Origin: Rhizobium brockwellii
GTDB lineage: Bacteria; Pseudomonadota; Alphaproteobacteria; Rhizobiales; Rhizobiaceae
NCBI RefSeq assembly: GCF_000769405.2
Contig: NZ_CP053439.1
Location: 4,701,001 to 4,765,000 of the forward strand
Length of the DNA: 64,000 nucleotides
Direction: 5' to 3'
Shown: one piece after another, positions 8,051 to 16,612 of the stretch
Layout of the letters: every line of letters starts with the position of its first letter
How positions within the stretch are numbered: position 1 is the first letter of the stretch
Position numbers and translations under genes: made by a program
The notes under the pieces: generated by a model
The model's database searches: none
What the model was told of the DNA's origin: nothing
What the model saw: only the letters and a program-made list of their open reading frames with translations

Positions 8051-8935
8051 TCAACCCATGCGTTCGGAGGCGTAACCGCCGGGGCTTGCCGGAAAGACCA
8101 CGGTGCGGTTGCCGTTCAGGAAGGTGCGGTGATGGATATGGGCGTGGATGGCACGCGCCAGCACCTGGCTTTCGACGTCGCGGCCGATCGAGACATAGTC
8201 GTCGGGCGACTGCGCATGGGTGATGCGCGCCGTGTCCTGCTCGATGATCGGGCCTTCATCGAGATCGGCGGTGACGTAATGCGCCGTCGCGCCGATCAGC
8301 TTCACGCCGCGTTGATAGGCTTGTTTGTAAGGGTTGGCGCCCTTGAAGCTCGGCAGGAAGGAATGGTGGATATTGATGATCTTCCCGGACATTTTCTGGC
8401 ACATCGCATCCGAAAGCACCTGCATGTAGCGGGCCAGTACGATCAGCTCCGTGCCTGTCTGTTCGACGATATCCATGATCTGGCCTTCGGCCTGCAGCTT
8501 GTTTTCCTTCGTCACCTTGATGTGGTGGAAGGGAATGTCGTGGTTGACCACGACCTTCTGGTAATCGAAATGGTTGGAGACGACGCCGACGATATCGATC
8601 GGCAGCGCGCCGATCTTCCAGCGGTAAAGCAGGTCGTTGAGGCAATGGCCGAAGCGCGACACCATCAACAGCACCTTCATGCGGGCGTTGCCGTCATGGA
8701 TCTCGGCATCCATGGCGAACCGCTTGGAGATCGGCTCGAAGCCTTCCTTGAGTTCGGCAAGGGGCACGCCTTCCTCGGAGATGAAGCTCACTCGCGTGAA
8801 GAACTTGCCGGTATCGAGATCGTCGAACTGGGAACTATCGACGATGTTGCAGCCCTTGTCGGCCAGATAGCTCGAAATCGCCGCGACGATGCCGCGCGTC
8901 GATTTGCAGGATACCGTCAATACGTAACTTGTCAT
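8051..8935 (-). CDS. purU: Formyltetrahydrofolate deformylase
   Basis: PurU hydrolyses 10-formyltetrahydrofolate to formate and tetrahydrofolate, balancing one-carbon pools. The 294-residue protein has an N-terminal ACT-like regulatory segment (VSCKSTRGIVAAISSYLADKGCNI, residues about 9-32) and a C-terminal formyltransferase-type catalytic domain with NIHHSFLPSFKGA and the conserved downstream Asp in GATAHYVTADLDEGPII. Length is that of the family. GAGGG lies upstream of the ATG at 8935. The fusion-enzyme gene follows on the same strand and could be cotranscribed; no functional link is obvious. Confidence 0.96.
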   Translation of the reverse strand: MTSYVLTVSCKSTRGIVAAISSYLADKGCNIVDSSQFDDLDTGKFFTRVSFISEEGVPLAELKEGFEPISKRFAMDAEIHDGNARMKVLLMVSRFGHCLNDLLYRWKIGALPIDIVGVVSNHFDYQKVVVNHDIPFHHIKVTKENKLQAEGQIMDIVEQTGTELIVLARYMQVLSDAMCQKMSGKIINIHHSFLPSFKGANPYKQAYQRGVKLIGATAHYVTADLDEGPIIEQDTARITHAQSPDDYVSIGRDVESQVLARAIHAHIHHRTFLNGNRTVVFPASPGGYASERMG

Positions 8936-9152
8936 GTCTTACCCTCTTCCCTCTCCAAGGCCGCCGCCGTGCTTAAAACAAAGCCCGGGCCGCGAATAGG
9001 CCAGCGCACTTTCATTCATGCGACAAATTGCAAGAGAAACCATCACGTTTCTGCAAGCTCTCTCATCGCCCAGTCTGAAGCTTAGGAGAAGTTGCGCGAA
9101 AAACTGTACCGTCAGCGCCGCTTGGATGCGTATTCTCGCCCTTCGACGCGCT

Positions 9153-10169
9153 TTAGGTCGACGGGCGGCTCGCCACGGCCGCTTTCCGGCGCGGCGTGGT
9201 GATCTCATGGATAATGGCACCGCCGATCGACGAGAGCACCAGCGAGAGGATCACGAAGAGCACCGGTTGCTGCAGGATGCCGATCGGCAGCCGATCGGCG
9301 GCGACCCTGAGAAAAGCCAGCGTGAAGGCATGGGTGATATAGATGCTGTAGGAGCAGTCGCCGAGATAGTTTAGCCATCTCACAACCGGCAGCCTGGAAA
9401 AATCGATGGAGATCGCGCCGTAGACGATGAAGATCGCCGGGATTCCCCAGGCGTAGAACCGGCTTTCCGGCGGCATCAGCGCCTCGTTGATGAACAGAAA
9501 CGCAAAGCCCATGGCAAGAGCCGCCCAAGCCCAGCGGTTCGGCAGAAGCACCTTCTGTCCGTAGAGCCAGCCGAGCACGACACCGGCGAGAAACTCCAGC
9601 ATGATCGGTTCGCGGTAGAACCGGGTCGCCGTCGTTTCCGGCAGCAGCCGACAGGCGATCAGGATGACGGCAAAGACGGCAAACATCGCCGGGATGCGGC
9701 GAGCTTCCTGTAGCGGCAGCAGAAGCGCAAAGACGAAGTAGAAGAACATTTCGTAATTCAGTGTCCAGCCGGGAACGACCACCGGTGTGATCGTGCTGGG
9801 ATCGGCGGGATTGGCCCATGGCAGGAAGAACAGCGAGGCGATGAGATGCGGCAGGTCGAACACCGTCGATTTCAGCAATGACGGGGCGACCAGCGCCACA
9901 GTCGCCGAAAACAGCGTCGCCAGCCAGTAGAGCGGCACGATCCTTTTGATGCGCCGCCGGGCGAAATCGACCGGGCTCATCGCTCGTCCGCTCGTCGTCA
10001 GCCACATCACGAAGCCGCTCAGGACGAAGAAGATGTCGACGCCGGTTTCGCCATAGACGAAGGCGGTGGCGTCGACCGCGGGATTGACCTTGGCAAGCTG
10101 CAATACCGCGTGGAAATAGACGACCATCAGCGCCGCGATGGCGCGCAGATATTGAAGCTGGACAAGCAT
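9153..10169 (-). CDS. Acyltransferase 3 family membrane protein (ExoZ-like)
   Basis: This 338-residue integral membrane protein of about ten helices belongs to the acyltransferase-3 family, which adds acetyl or other acyl groups to surface polysaccharides. The family start is clear: QLQYLRAIAALMVVYFHA, with the conserved Arg and His near residues 9 and 19, then GVDIFFVLSGFVM and FARRRIKRIVPLYWLAT. It lies 45 bases downstream of the polymerase-like gene and on the same strand, so it is probably the last gene of a three-gene exopolysaccharide operon and decorates its product. The exact acyl donor and sugar are unknown. Confidence 0.9.
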   Translation of the reverse strand: MLVQLQYLRAIAALMVVYFHAVLQLAKVNPAVDATAFVYGETGVDIFFVLSGFVMWLTTSGRAMSPVDFARRRIKRIVPLYWLATLFSATVALVAPSLLKSTVFDLPHLIASLFFLPWANPADPSTITPVVVPGWTLNYEMFFYFVFALLLPLQEARRIPAMFAVFAVILIACRLLPETTATRFYREPIMLEFLAGVVLGWLYGQKVLLPNRWAWAALAMGFAFLFINEALMPPESRFYAWGIPAIFIVYGAISIDFSRLPVVRWLNYLGDCSYSIYITHAFTLAFLRVAADRLPIGILQQPVLFVILSLVLSSIGGAIIHEITTPRRKAAVASRPST

Positions 10170-10214
10170 CGAGCGTGTGCTCCCTCGGGCTCGCGCGGAC
10201 AGGCGCCGCTGCGG

Positions 10215-11513
10215 TCAACTCAATACATCTGCCGGACGACCCTGCCGGATGCGCGGGCTGTCGTGGAAACGCATATATCCGACGACGAACCAGAGGAGAC
10301 CGGCGATCTTCATCGAGAAGACCGCGGTTCCCCCGATCATCATATTCAGAAAAATGAAAAGAGAAAGTGAATGGGCGCAGCGCCGCTGCGCCGCCGTGCG
10401 CCCGGCGGGAAAGAGGCAGACGAACAGCCATAAGGCGATGACGCCGAAGATCGTCGCCGCGTAGATCAGGTAGACATAGCCGCTGTCGGCGAATTCGGCG
10501 ACCCGGTCGACCGAAAGCCCGAGGATGGCAAGCGGATCGAGCTCCATGATCTTCTTCATCGTCAGATTGATGCGGCCGGTGAAATTGTCGCCCGTCGCAT
10601 TGGGTTTCATCACGTAGACGAGGAAGCCGGCGGCGACGATCAGAGGCATCAGCGCCAGATTGAAATTCTTCGGGATCTTCGGAAAGACGAAATAGCCGAC
10701 GATGCAGGCAAAGCAGAAGATCAGCATCGTGCGCGTGTCGTTCGTCACCAGGATCAGCACGGCCGTGCCGATCATCAGCAACCGGTCCCAGCGGCCAAGC
10801 CTCTCCCACATCGAAATCAGGTAGACCGCGATCACGCCGCAGAAATTGGCCAGCGATACCTGTTCGAGGAAGATCGAGGAGGAACGGTGGTCGATGATGC
10901 CGAAGGAGAAGCGCTCGGGAAAGCCGAGCGCGTTCTGAAAGAGGCCCGTCGTGTTGTAGCTCAGTGGCAGCAGCCCACGCGTATTGGCGAAATAGTCGGA
11001 CGGGTGGACGATGCTGACATAGAACGGCACGCTGATGATCTCGAAGATCAGGAAGATCATCACGGCAAGACTTGCCCAGCGAAAGGCGAGTTTCATCGTT
11101 TTCTCGTTGCTCCAGCCGCCGAGCCCGGTAAAGCAGAAGATGATCAGCACGTTGCGGAAATGATCGATGAACAGCATGCGGTTGAGCACGCTGACATAGA
11201 TGGTCACGATGAGCGTGAACAGCAGGAACAGAAAGGCCGGCAGGTCGGTCTCGTAGATCCCCTTGTGCAGGATGTAGATGATGGCGCTCGCCATGATCAG
11301 CCCTTCGCTGGCGGCGACATGCGTCATCGAAAGCGGCACGATGTTGTGGTTGATGAAGGCCAGAATGCCGTTATAGAGCACGGAGAGCAGGCCGAGCCAG
11401 AGCACTGTATGATCGGTGCGTGATGCCCCGCGGGCAGCATCGAGCCGGTTGCCGGCGACAGTGCCGGCTACAGTGAATGTCGCTGTCCTCTGATCGACGA
11501 CTGCCATGCTCAT
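10215..11513 (-). CDS. Wzy/O-antigen-polymerase-like membrane protein
   Basis: This 432-residue protein has about eleven hydrophobic segments and a large periplasmic loop with the NDTRT motif typical of ExoQ/Wzy-type polysaccharide polymerases. It would join lipid-linked repeat units at the periplasmic face of the inner membrane. The start at 11513 is chosen because its ATG overlaps the stop of the upstream GH5 gene as ATGA, which implies translational coupling; an ATG two codons later has better spacing from GCGGGGAA and could be used instead. Polymerases of this type vary strongly in sequence, so the family call rests on topology, the loop motif and the neighbours. Confidence 0.8.
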   Translation of the reverse strand: MSMAVVDQRTATFTVAGTVAGNRLDAARGASRTDHTVLWLGLLSVLYNGILAFINHNIVPLSMTHVAASEGLIMASAIIYILHKGIYETDLPAFLFLLFTLIVTIYVSVLNRMLFIDHFRNVLIIFCFTGLGGWSNEKTMKLAFRWASLAVMIFLIFEIISVPFYVSIVHPSDYFANTRGLLPLSYNTTGLFQNALGFPERFSFGIIDHRSSSIFLEQVSLANFCGVIAVYLISMWERLGRWDRLLMIGTAVLILVTNDTRTMLIFCFACIVGYFVFPKIPKNFNLALMPLIVAAGFLVYVMKPNATGDNFTGRINLTMKKIMELDPLAILGLSVDRVAEFADSGYVYLIYAATIFGVIALWLFVCLFPAGRTAAQRRCAHSLSLFIFLNMMIGGTAVFSMKIAGLLWFVVGYMRFHDSPRIRQGRPADVLS

Positions 11514-12559
11514 TTCCCCGCAGGCTTGACGGCGGAGCAAGTGCCGGCATCGGCTTTTGCCGCCTCGGCAAGAAGCCGCATCTGCGGCCGCTCAGGCTCC
11601 TTGCGCGGCTGGACGTTGAAGGGCTCGTCCGCCGGCCACCATTCGCCGGCCGCCCAGTAGGACCAGCCGAGCCACACGTCGCTATTGCCGGACATGGTAG
11701 CGTAGATTTGGGTCAACCCGCTCATGCAGTCCTTGTCGGTGGAGGCGCCGAATTCGCCGAGAAAGCCGCGCTTGTGGTTCTGCTTCAGCCAGGCGGTAAC
11801 GCCGTTGATCGCCGCGACTGCGGCGCCTGCACCTTCGCAGGTCGGATGGGTCCCGGAGGAATCGGCGTCGAGATACTGGTGGACCTCATAGGCGTAGAAG
11901 TTGAGCGGGTCCCGCACGCCGAGCATCACCGTGCCGTTGGCGCCGCCGATCACATCCTTTTCCCAACTGCCAGCGCCGCTCCATGCCGTGCCCGGCACCA
12001 GGATGAGGTTGCGCGCGCCGACGGCGCGGATGCTGCGGATCGCCGCATTGGCGGCATCCAGCCAGTCCGTCGCCTTGATGTCGTGCGGTTCGTTCATCAG
12101 GCCGAAGAGAACGCCGTCCTGATTGGCGAATTCGACAGCGAGTCTTGCCCAGAAATCCCCGAAGGCGGCATCCGTCGCCGGCGCCGTGCCGACTTGGGTC
12201 TTGTCGTAATAGCCGAAATTATGCGGGTCGAGCAGAACCGCCATGCCGTGCTTGCGGATCAGGCCGATCGTATCCTTGATCCGCTTGAGCTCATCCTCGT
12301 CGAGCCGCCCGCCAAGCGCGGGCTGCAGCCGTTCCCAGCGGAAGGGCAGCCGGATGATCGTCATACCTTTTTCGGCGAAATAGCTGATCGTGTCTTCGCT
12401 CGGATAGGTGTAGTTGGTACCGTAGATGCCGCCACGCTCGCCATATTCGCCGCCGGACAGATTGACGCCGCGGTAGCAGGGGGCCTCAGCCGCAAGGGCC
12501 GGCGACGGGATCAGAGCGGCCGCAAACAGCAGCGCTGTCAGATGTTGTGTCGTCCTCAT
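11510..12559 (-). CDS. Secreted glycoside hydrolase family 5 endoglycanase
   Basis: This 349-residue protein has a signal peptide (cleavage near ALAAEA, residue 24) and a GH5 (clan A) barrel. The acid/base Glu157 lies in GLMNEPHD and the nucleophile Glu269 in GFLGEFGAS; GMTIIRLPFRWERL is the usual early barrel motif. It acts outside the cytoplasm on a beta-glycan, probably the exopolysaccharide made by the same locus, trimming or releasing chains, although a plant beta-glucan cannot be excluded. It is the first gene of the minus-strand operon and is divergent from the GumC-like gene, sharing a 133-base promoter region. Confidence 0.93.
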   Translation of the reverse strand: MRTTQHLTALLFAAALIPSPALAAEAPCYRGVNLSGGEYGERGGIYGTNYTYPSEDTISYFAEKGMTIIRLPFRWERLQPALGGRLDEDELKRIKDTIGLIRKHGMAVLLDPHNFGYYDKTQVGTAPATDAAFGDFWARLAVEFANQDGVLFGLMNEPHDIKATDWLDAANAAIRSIRAVGARNLILVPGTAWSGAGSWEKDVIGGANGTVMLGVRDPLNFYAYEVHQYLDADSSGTHPTCEGAGAAVAAINGVTAWLKQNHKRGFLGEFGASTDKDCMSGLTQIYATMSGNSDVWLGWSYWAAGEWWPADEPFNVQPRKEPERPQMRLLAEAAKADAGTCSAVKPAGK

Positions 12560-12610
12560 GGCATCCTCGTTATCGCGGCAATCGCAACCTCGGCGTCGCT
12601 AAAGTTATTT

Positions 12611-12623
12611 TAACGGTCCGTTA
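12611..12623. promoter_or_regulatory. Inverted repeat in divergent exopolysaccharide promoter
   Basis: TAACGG-T-CCGTTA is a perfect 6+1+6 palindrome in an AT-rich patch between the GH5 gene (minus) and the GumC-like gene (plus). Its position suits an operator acting on both directions. No regulator gene is adjacent. Confidence 0.4.
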
Positions 12624-12692
12624 GCTAAGAATTTCTAAAGTATCGGCACCTCGGCTTCAGTCTTTCACGCTGGGCGGGACACGAGTGCGCGT

Positions 12693-14306
12693 ATGAACCA
12701 GTATGACAGGAACAGGGTAAGCCGGCTCCCTGGCTGGCGCAGTTTTGAGCCATCTCAGACTGCACCGGAAGGCGTGCGCGTGCGCAGTCCCGTCGTCCGC
12801 CCGGATGATTTCGTCCGGCCATCGGTCGAACCCGCCCCGCCCCCCTTCGTGCCGCCGGCAAGCATTGCGGAAACCCGCCAATATGAGCGTCCGGCACCTC
12901 CGGCGCCGCTTCCAAAGCAACCTGTCGTCGACGCACCGCCGAATGCAGAGTCCGCGCCGGCCGCACCGCTTCTCGACCTCCGCTCGAGTATCGCCGCGAT
13001 CTGGAGCCGGCGGCTGATCGTGTTGGGCCTGGCGCTTCTCGGAGCCCTGGCCGGCGGGGCGGTGGCGCCGCGCATCGCCCAGAAATTCACCGCCATCAGC
13101 AGCCTTTATTTCGACCCGCGCCAGATCGGCCTTGCCGATGCCGGCGCGCAATCTTCGGGTCCCTCGCCGGAAATGATCTCGGCGCTGATCGACAGCCAGG
13201 TGCAGATCCTGACCTCGGGCAATGTGCTGCGGCGCGTCGCCGAAGCCATGAAGCTCGACCAGGATCCCGAATTCACCGGTGGCCGCACGGATGGCGCTGC
13301 CGTGATCGGCACTCTGCAGAAGGCGCTGGTCATCACCCGTGAGGCCAGCACCTATGTCGTCTCGCTTGCCGCCACGACCAATGATCCCGAAAAATCCGCG
13401 AGGCTTGCCAACCAGGTGGTCACCTCCTTCACCGAGGAGGAGAACAGCGCTTCGAACGGCATCTACGAAAATACCTCGTCGACGCTCGACGGACGCCTCA
13501 ACGACCTGCGCCAGAAGGTGCTGGAGGCCGAGCAGGCTGTCGAAACCTTCCGCGCCGACAACGACATGGCCGCGACCGAGGGCAACCTGATTTCCGATCA
13601 GCGGCTCGTTTCGCTGAATACGATGCTGGTGACGGCACAGGAAAAGACCATCCAGGCAAAGGCGCGCGCCGATGCCGTCGCCAACCTCCGCGTCGAGGAC
13701 ATCGTCGCCGGCAACCAGGCGGAGGGCGGCGTCACCTCGCCGCTCGTCAGCCTGCGTCAGCAATATGCCACTCAGGCCGCCGCCGTCGGCAGCCTCGAAA
13801 GCCAGATGGGCACGCGTCATCCGCGCCTGCAGGCGGCCCGTTCCTCGCTGCTGAGCATTGGCGGCGAAATCAAGGGCGAATTGCAGCGTCTCGCCACCTC
13901 GGCAAGGGGCGAATACGAGCAGGCAAAGTCCGCTGAGGACAGCATCGCCAAGGAACTTGCCGTGCAGAAGGCGTTGCAGGCGAGTTCGTCGGACAAGCAG
14001 GTGGAATTGAACGAATTGCAGCGCAAGGCGACGGCGGCCCGCGATATTTACGAGACGGTGCTGAAACGCTCCAGCCAGACGAGCGAGGAGCAGAACTTCA
14101 ACCAGAGTAACATTCGCGTCATTTCGCCGGCCGAGCCGCCGGTCAAGGGAGACGGTCCCGGAAAGACGATTCTATTGGTTGCCGGCGTCATCGGCGGTTT
14201 TCTCGCCGGTTTCGTCGTCGGCGCGGGCTTTGCGATCCTCGCCGGCCTCTTCAGCCATCCCGTGATCAGAAGTTATTTCAGGAAGTCTCCCGCTGCGGCG
14301 GCTTGA
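12693..14306 (+). CDS. Wzz/GumC-type polysaccharide co-polymerase
   Basis: This 537-residue inner-membrane protein controls chain length or export of a polysaccharide. A proline-rich cytoplasmic N terminus of about 100 residues precedes the first membrane helix (about 107-127). A long periplasmic part with coiled-coil segments follows (for example residues 255-300 and 390-450), then the PPVKG-type motif (AEPPVKGDG) and a second helix at about 488-517. There is no C-terminal tyrosine kinase domain, unlike ExoP/Wzc, so a separate kinase would be needed if phosphorylation controls it. It is divergent from the GH5-polymerase-acyltransferase genes. The start lacks a strong ribosome binding site, so the N terminus is less sure. 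Confidence 0.88.
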   Translation: MNQYDRNRVSRLPGWRSFEPSQTAPEGVRVRSPVVRPDDFVRPSVEPAPPPFVPPASIAETRQYERPAPPAPLPKQPVVDAPPNAESAPAAPLLDLRSSIAAIWSRRLIVLGLALLGALAGGAVAPRIAQKFTAISSLYFDPRQIGLADAGAQSSGPSPEMISALIDSQVQILTSGNVLRRVAEAMKLDQDPEFTGGRTDGAAVIGTLQKALVITREASTYVVSLAATTNDPEKSARLANQVVTSFTEEENSASNGIYENTSSTLDGRLNDLRQKVLEAEQAVETFRADNDMAATEGNLISDQRLVSLNTMLVTAQEKTIQAKARADAVANLRVEDIVAGNQAEGGVTSPLVSLRQQYATQAAAVGSLESQMGTRHPRLQAARSSLLSIGGEIKGELQRLATSARGEYEQAKSAEDSIAKELAVQKALQASSSDKQVELNELQRKATAARDIYETVLKRSSQTSEEQNFNQSNIRVISPAEPPVKGDGPGKTILLVAGVIGGFLAGFVVGAGFAILAGLFSHPVIRSYFRKSPAAAA

Positions 14307-14365
14307 TGACGGTCGTCGCTTTTCCTACATCGGAAGAGCGGCCTATTGCCGGTAGGAGAGTTCCC

Positions 14366-14698
14366 ATGCGGCTGTTGATGATGCTTCTGATATCGCTCGT
14401 TGCCGTGTCGAGCCTCGCACCGGCGTCCGCCTTTGCCGTCGACTGGACGAAATCCGTCGATACGGGCGTTCAACCCCTCTATCCCTATAAGGGTCTTCCC
14501 GGCGTCAAGGCGCAACCGGACAAGAAAGAGGAGGAATCCTACAATTGCCGCACCGAGACCGTGCAGATCCGCCGCCGTTATGACGAGATCTTCCGCTCCG
14601 GCGGCATGCCGACGCTGATGTATGTCTGCGAACGCGACGGCTTCGTCTCGATGGACGACAAGGTTCCCCTGCGCGGCCATTATCAGCCGGTGCGCTGA
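14366..14698 (+). CDS. Small exported protein of unknown function in the exopolysaccharide locus
   Basis: The start at 14366 is chosen because TAGGAGAG lies a few bases upstream and the protein from there begins with a classic signal peptide (MRLLMMLLISLVAVSSL, cleavage near AFA-VDW). The mature part is about 85 residues with two cysteines (SYNCRTE and YVCERDG) that could form a disulphide in the periplasm, and ends RGHYQPVR. It begins 59 bases after the GumC-like stop and is probably in that operon. I do not recognise the family; an accessory role in polysaccharide export is only suggested by position. Confidence 0.75.
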   Translation: MRLLMMLLISLVAVSSLAPASAFAVDWTKSVDTGVQPLYPYKGLPGVKAQPDKKEEESYNCRTETVQIRRRYDEIFRSGGMPTLMYVCERDGFVSMDDKVPLRGHYQPVR

Positions 14699-14861
14699 GG
14701 CGCCAGCCTCACGCCGACTGCGGCAATGCCGTGCCGTGGTGGTAGACTCCAGCGGCCGACAGCACAGACAGCGGCTGATCTGGACAGGTCGGCGCCGGAT
14801 CCCATTCCGCCGGCCGATTGCTGCGGACAAAGGCGGGCGCATCGGCAGTAAGAAAAAATCC

Positions 14862-14984
14862 CACTTCGGAATCCCGAAATTCCCCCGCTTCGGGATTCCG
14901 AAATTCGACGCCGTTCGCGTACTATCGTCGCGGAGAAACGTTCAATGATTTCAATCCCGCAGCCAATTTCGGGATTCCGAAGTG
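14862..14984. repeat. Three copies of a TTCGG-N4-CCGAA palindrome
   Basis: The sites are CACTTCGGAATCCCGAAATT (14862-14881), CTTCGGGATTCCGAAATT (14889-14906) and AATTTCGGGATTCCGAAGTG (14965-14984). The first and third are perfect inverted copies of each other over 20 bases; all share TTCGG and CCGAA arms. TATATAGATTATG just after the third looks like a -10 region. This looks like a repressor-controlled promoter, but no gene starts downstream on the plus strand. The rest of 14699-15042 holds no gene I can support. Confidence 0.6.
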
Positions 14985-15042
14985 CTATATAGATTATGGT
15001 GGGAGTTCCCAGGCGCTGCCAACATTGGCCGGATCGTTGCGG

Positions 15043-15333
15043 CTAAGCCTCCAGATTAAGCTGGAGTGGAGCGTCGTCTGCCTCGGCGACCTTAGGCTTA
15101 CGTTTTGTTGCCGCACGGCGTGCTGGCTTGGTGGTTTTCGGGAGAGTGTCGGAGCCGAGCTCGTCTGCATTGGCGCTGGGCAGCAGCGGGTAGGCAGCAT
15201 GCAACGGATCGGCAGAGGCTACTTCAATGACCGGCTTGGTAGGAGACATTTCCATTGCCGGCGTGGCGGCCGACATCTGGCGGGCCTTGGGAGGCTCGGT
15301 GTTGCTAGCTGCGGATATGGCGTATCGAATCAT
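15043..15333 (-). CDS. Hypothetical 96-residue protein with basic tail
   Basis: A GGAG ribosome binding site lies seven bases upstream of the ATG at 15333. The protein is rich in Ala, Pro, Ser and Thr in its first 60 residues and then has a basic stretch (KPARRAATKRKPK) and an acidic end (VAEADDAPLQLNLEA). It is likely disordered, with no membrane segment or known domain. The basic tail could bind nucleic acid, but that is only a guess. It stands alone between the palindrome cluster and the tRNA gene. It could be a rhizobial orphan gene or a remnant. Confidence 0.5.
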   Translation of the reverse strand: MIRYAISAASNTEPPKARQMSAATPAMEMSPTKPVIEVASADPLHAAYPLLPSANADELGSDTLPKTTKPARRAATKRKPKVAEADDAPLQLNLEA

Positions 15334-15572
15334 TGCAGGACTCCGTTATGTTCTCTTTATGTTCGCACTTGGAGGGTGGAGGAGTCAATGCAGGCCAGCT
15401 ATCAAGAGCGGCGGGAATAAGCGTCTAAAGACGAGGATTTCGGAGAGTTCTTGGGAGCTATCGAGTGAACAAGCCTCAAGCGCATCGTGGCCGGCCTTTG
15501 CTACAAGGCACCAATGCACAACTTGGTTGAAAAGGCTTAACTCCTTGATCTTGGTAGCGATCAAGAATGGAA

Positions 15573-15659
15573 TGGTGCCCAGAAGAGGACTCGAACCTCC
15601 ACACCCTTTCGGGTACCAGCACCTGAAGCTGGCGCGTCTACCAATTCCGCCATCTGGGC
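15573..15659 (-). tRNA. tRNA-Leu (anticodon CAG)
   Basis: Read on the minus strand, the gene starts GCCCAGATGGCGGAATTGG, has the anticodon stem CCAGC/GCTGG with loop TTCAGGT (anticodon CAG), a long variable arm (ACCCGAAAGGGT) as expected of leucine tRNAs, the T-loop GGTTCGAGTCC, and an encoded CCA at 15575-15573. It is 87 bases including CCA. Acceptor stem GCCCAGA pairs with TCTGGGC. No integrase gene or repeated tRNA end is seen nearby. Confidence 0.97.
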
Positions 15660-15827
15660 GACGGAGAGCGATGTAAGGGGGTGGCCCCTGACTGTCAACT
15701 GGGTTTTTGAAGTTTTTCTGACAGTTGGCGAAAAAGCAGCCGATCACATGCGAGGGAGCGCCGAAGGGTGGGCATAGCGCTCCGGTTGGCACGCCCTATA
15801 TAGAGGAAATATCGAAAGGAATGCATC

Positions 15828-16247
15828 ATGCCCGCTGCCCGCACGCTTCTGTTCGCCGGTCTCTTGGCCGTTTTGGCACCCGCCATCGCAGGGGCCGATT
15901 CGCTGAAGCTGGGCAAGCCGGGGGTCGGGCCGCTCAATACGGGATCGACGCTCTGCGATTTTCGTGGCTGCTTCGGTTTCGGGCCGCAGCAATGGCATCG
16001 CCCAGCCTATGTTCAGCCGAACTATCGTCCGCGCGGCGCGGGGCCAACCTATTACCGGCCGGGCGCTGCCGGGCCGCCGCAGCTGACCTATGATCCGCCG
16101 CCGGTGCAAAGGGTGCAGCCGAAAGCGCGCGACATGAACAGCCATGCCGCCTGGTGCAGCAACGAGTACCGCTCCTACAATCCGAGGACGGATCGTTTCC
16201 TCACCTATGAGGGCATCTACAAGACCTGCCGCTCGCCCTACCGCTGA
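15828..16247 (+). CDS. BA14K-family secreted protein
   Basis: This 139-residue protein has a signal peptide (cleavage near AIAGADS, residue 23), a proline/tyrosine/glycine-rich middle and a C-terminal BA14K domain, seen as HAAWCSNEYRSYNPRTD followed by FLTYEGIYKTCRSPY. The family is known from Brucella as an immunodominant, lectin-like 14-kDa protein and is widespread in Rhizobiales; two cysteines in the domain probably pair. AAAGGA precedes the start. It likely sits in the periplasm or outer surface. It is a single gene converging on the Rdx-family gene. Confidence 0.9.
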   Translation: MPAARTLLFAGLLAVLAPAIAGADSLKLGKPGVGPLNTGSTLCDFRGCFGFGPQQWHRPAYVQPNYRPRGAGPTYYRPGAAGPPQLTYDPPPVQRVQPKARDMNSHAAWCSNEYRSYNPRTDRFLTYEGIYKTCRSPYR

Positions 16248-16256
16248 CTGTCGTGA

Positions 16257-16550
16257 TCAGCTTTCGAGCGAGGCGCGGTCGACGTGGCCGAGATCGCGGC
16301 CGGGCTCGACGATGTCGCGGACCCGCTGTTTCAGCTCCTTCGGCCCGGGAAAGCCGCCGTCGCGCTTGCGCTCCCAGATGAGATCGCCATTGACGCGGAT
16401 CTCGAAATTGCCGCCGGTGGCAGGAATTAGCGCCACTTCGCCGAGGCTGTCGGAAAAGGTATGCAACAGTTCCTGCGCCATCCAGCTGGCGCGCAGCAGC
16501 CAGTTGCACTGGGTGCAGTAGAGGATCGTGACGCGGGCTTTTTCGGTCAT
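16257..16550 (-). CDS. Rdx family (SelT/SelW/SelH-like) protein
   Basis: This 97-residue protein has the thioredoxin-like SelW fold with the N-terminal redox motif CTQC (YCTQCNW) and the later signature TGGNFEIRVNGDLIWERK. Animal members carry selenocysteine in this motif; here both are cysteine. A thiol redox role is likely, with the partner unknown. The start at 16550 is supported by AAAGGA upstream; the in-frame extension beyond it has a repeat-derived composition and is not used. A composite palindromic repeat lies directly upstream. Confidence 0.92.
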   Translation of the reverse strand: MTEKARVTILYCTQCNWLLRASWMAQELLHTFSDSLGEVALIPATGGNFEIRVNGDLIWERKRDGGFPGPKELKQRVRDIVEPGRDLGHVDRASLES

Positions 16551-16612
16551 GGCGATGTCCTTTCGTTTGTTGAGATTTAGGCCCTGTGGCGCGTGCGCGC
16601 AATCGCCCTCGC

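Noticed and set aside
15544..15659. tRNA-Leu as attachment site of an integrated element
   Set aside because: No integrase gene and no second copy of the tRNA 3' end was found in the surroundings; the hairpin CTTGATC/GATCAAG next to it lacks a T run and was not called as terminator.
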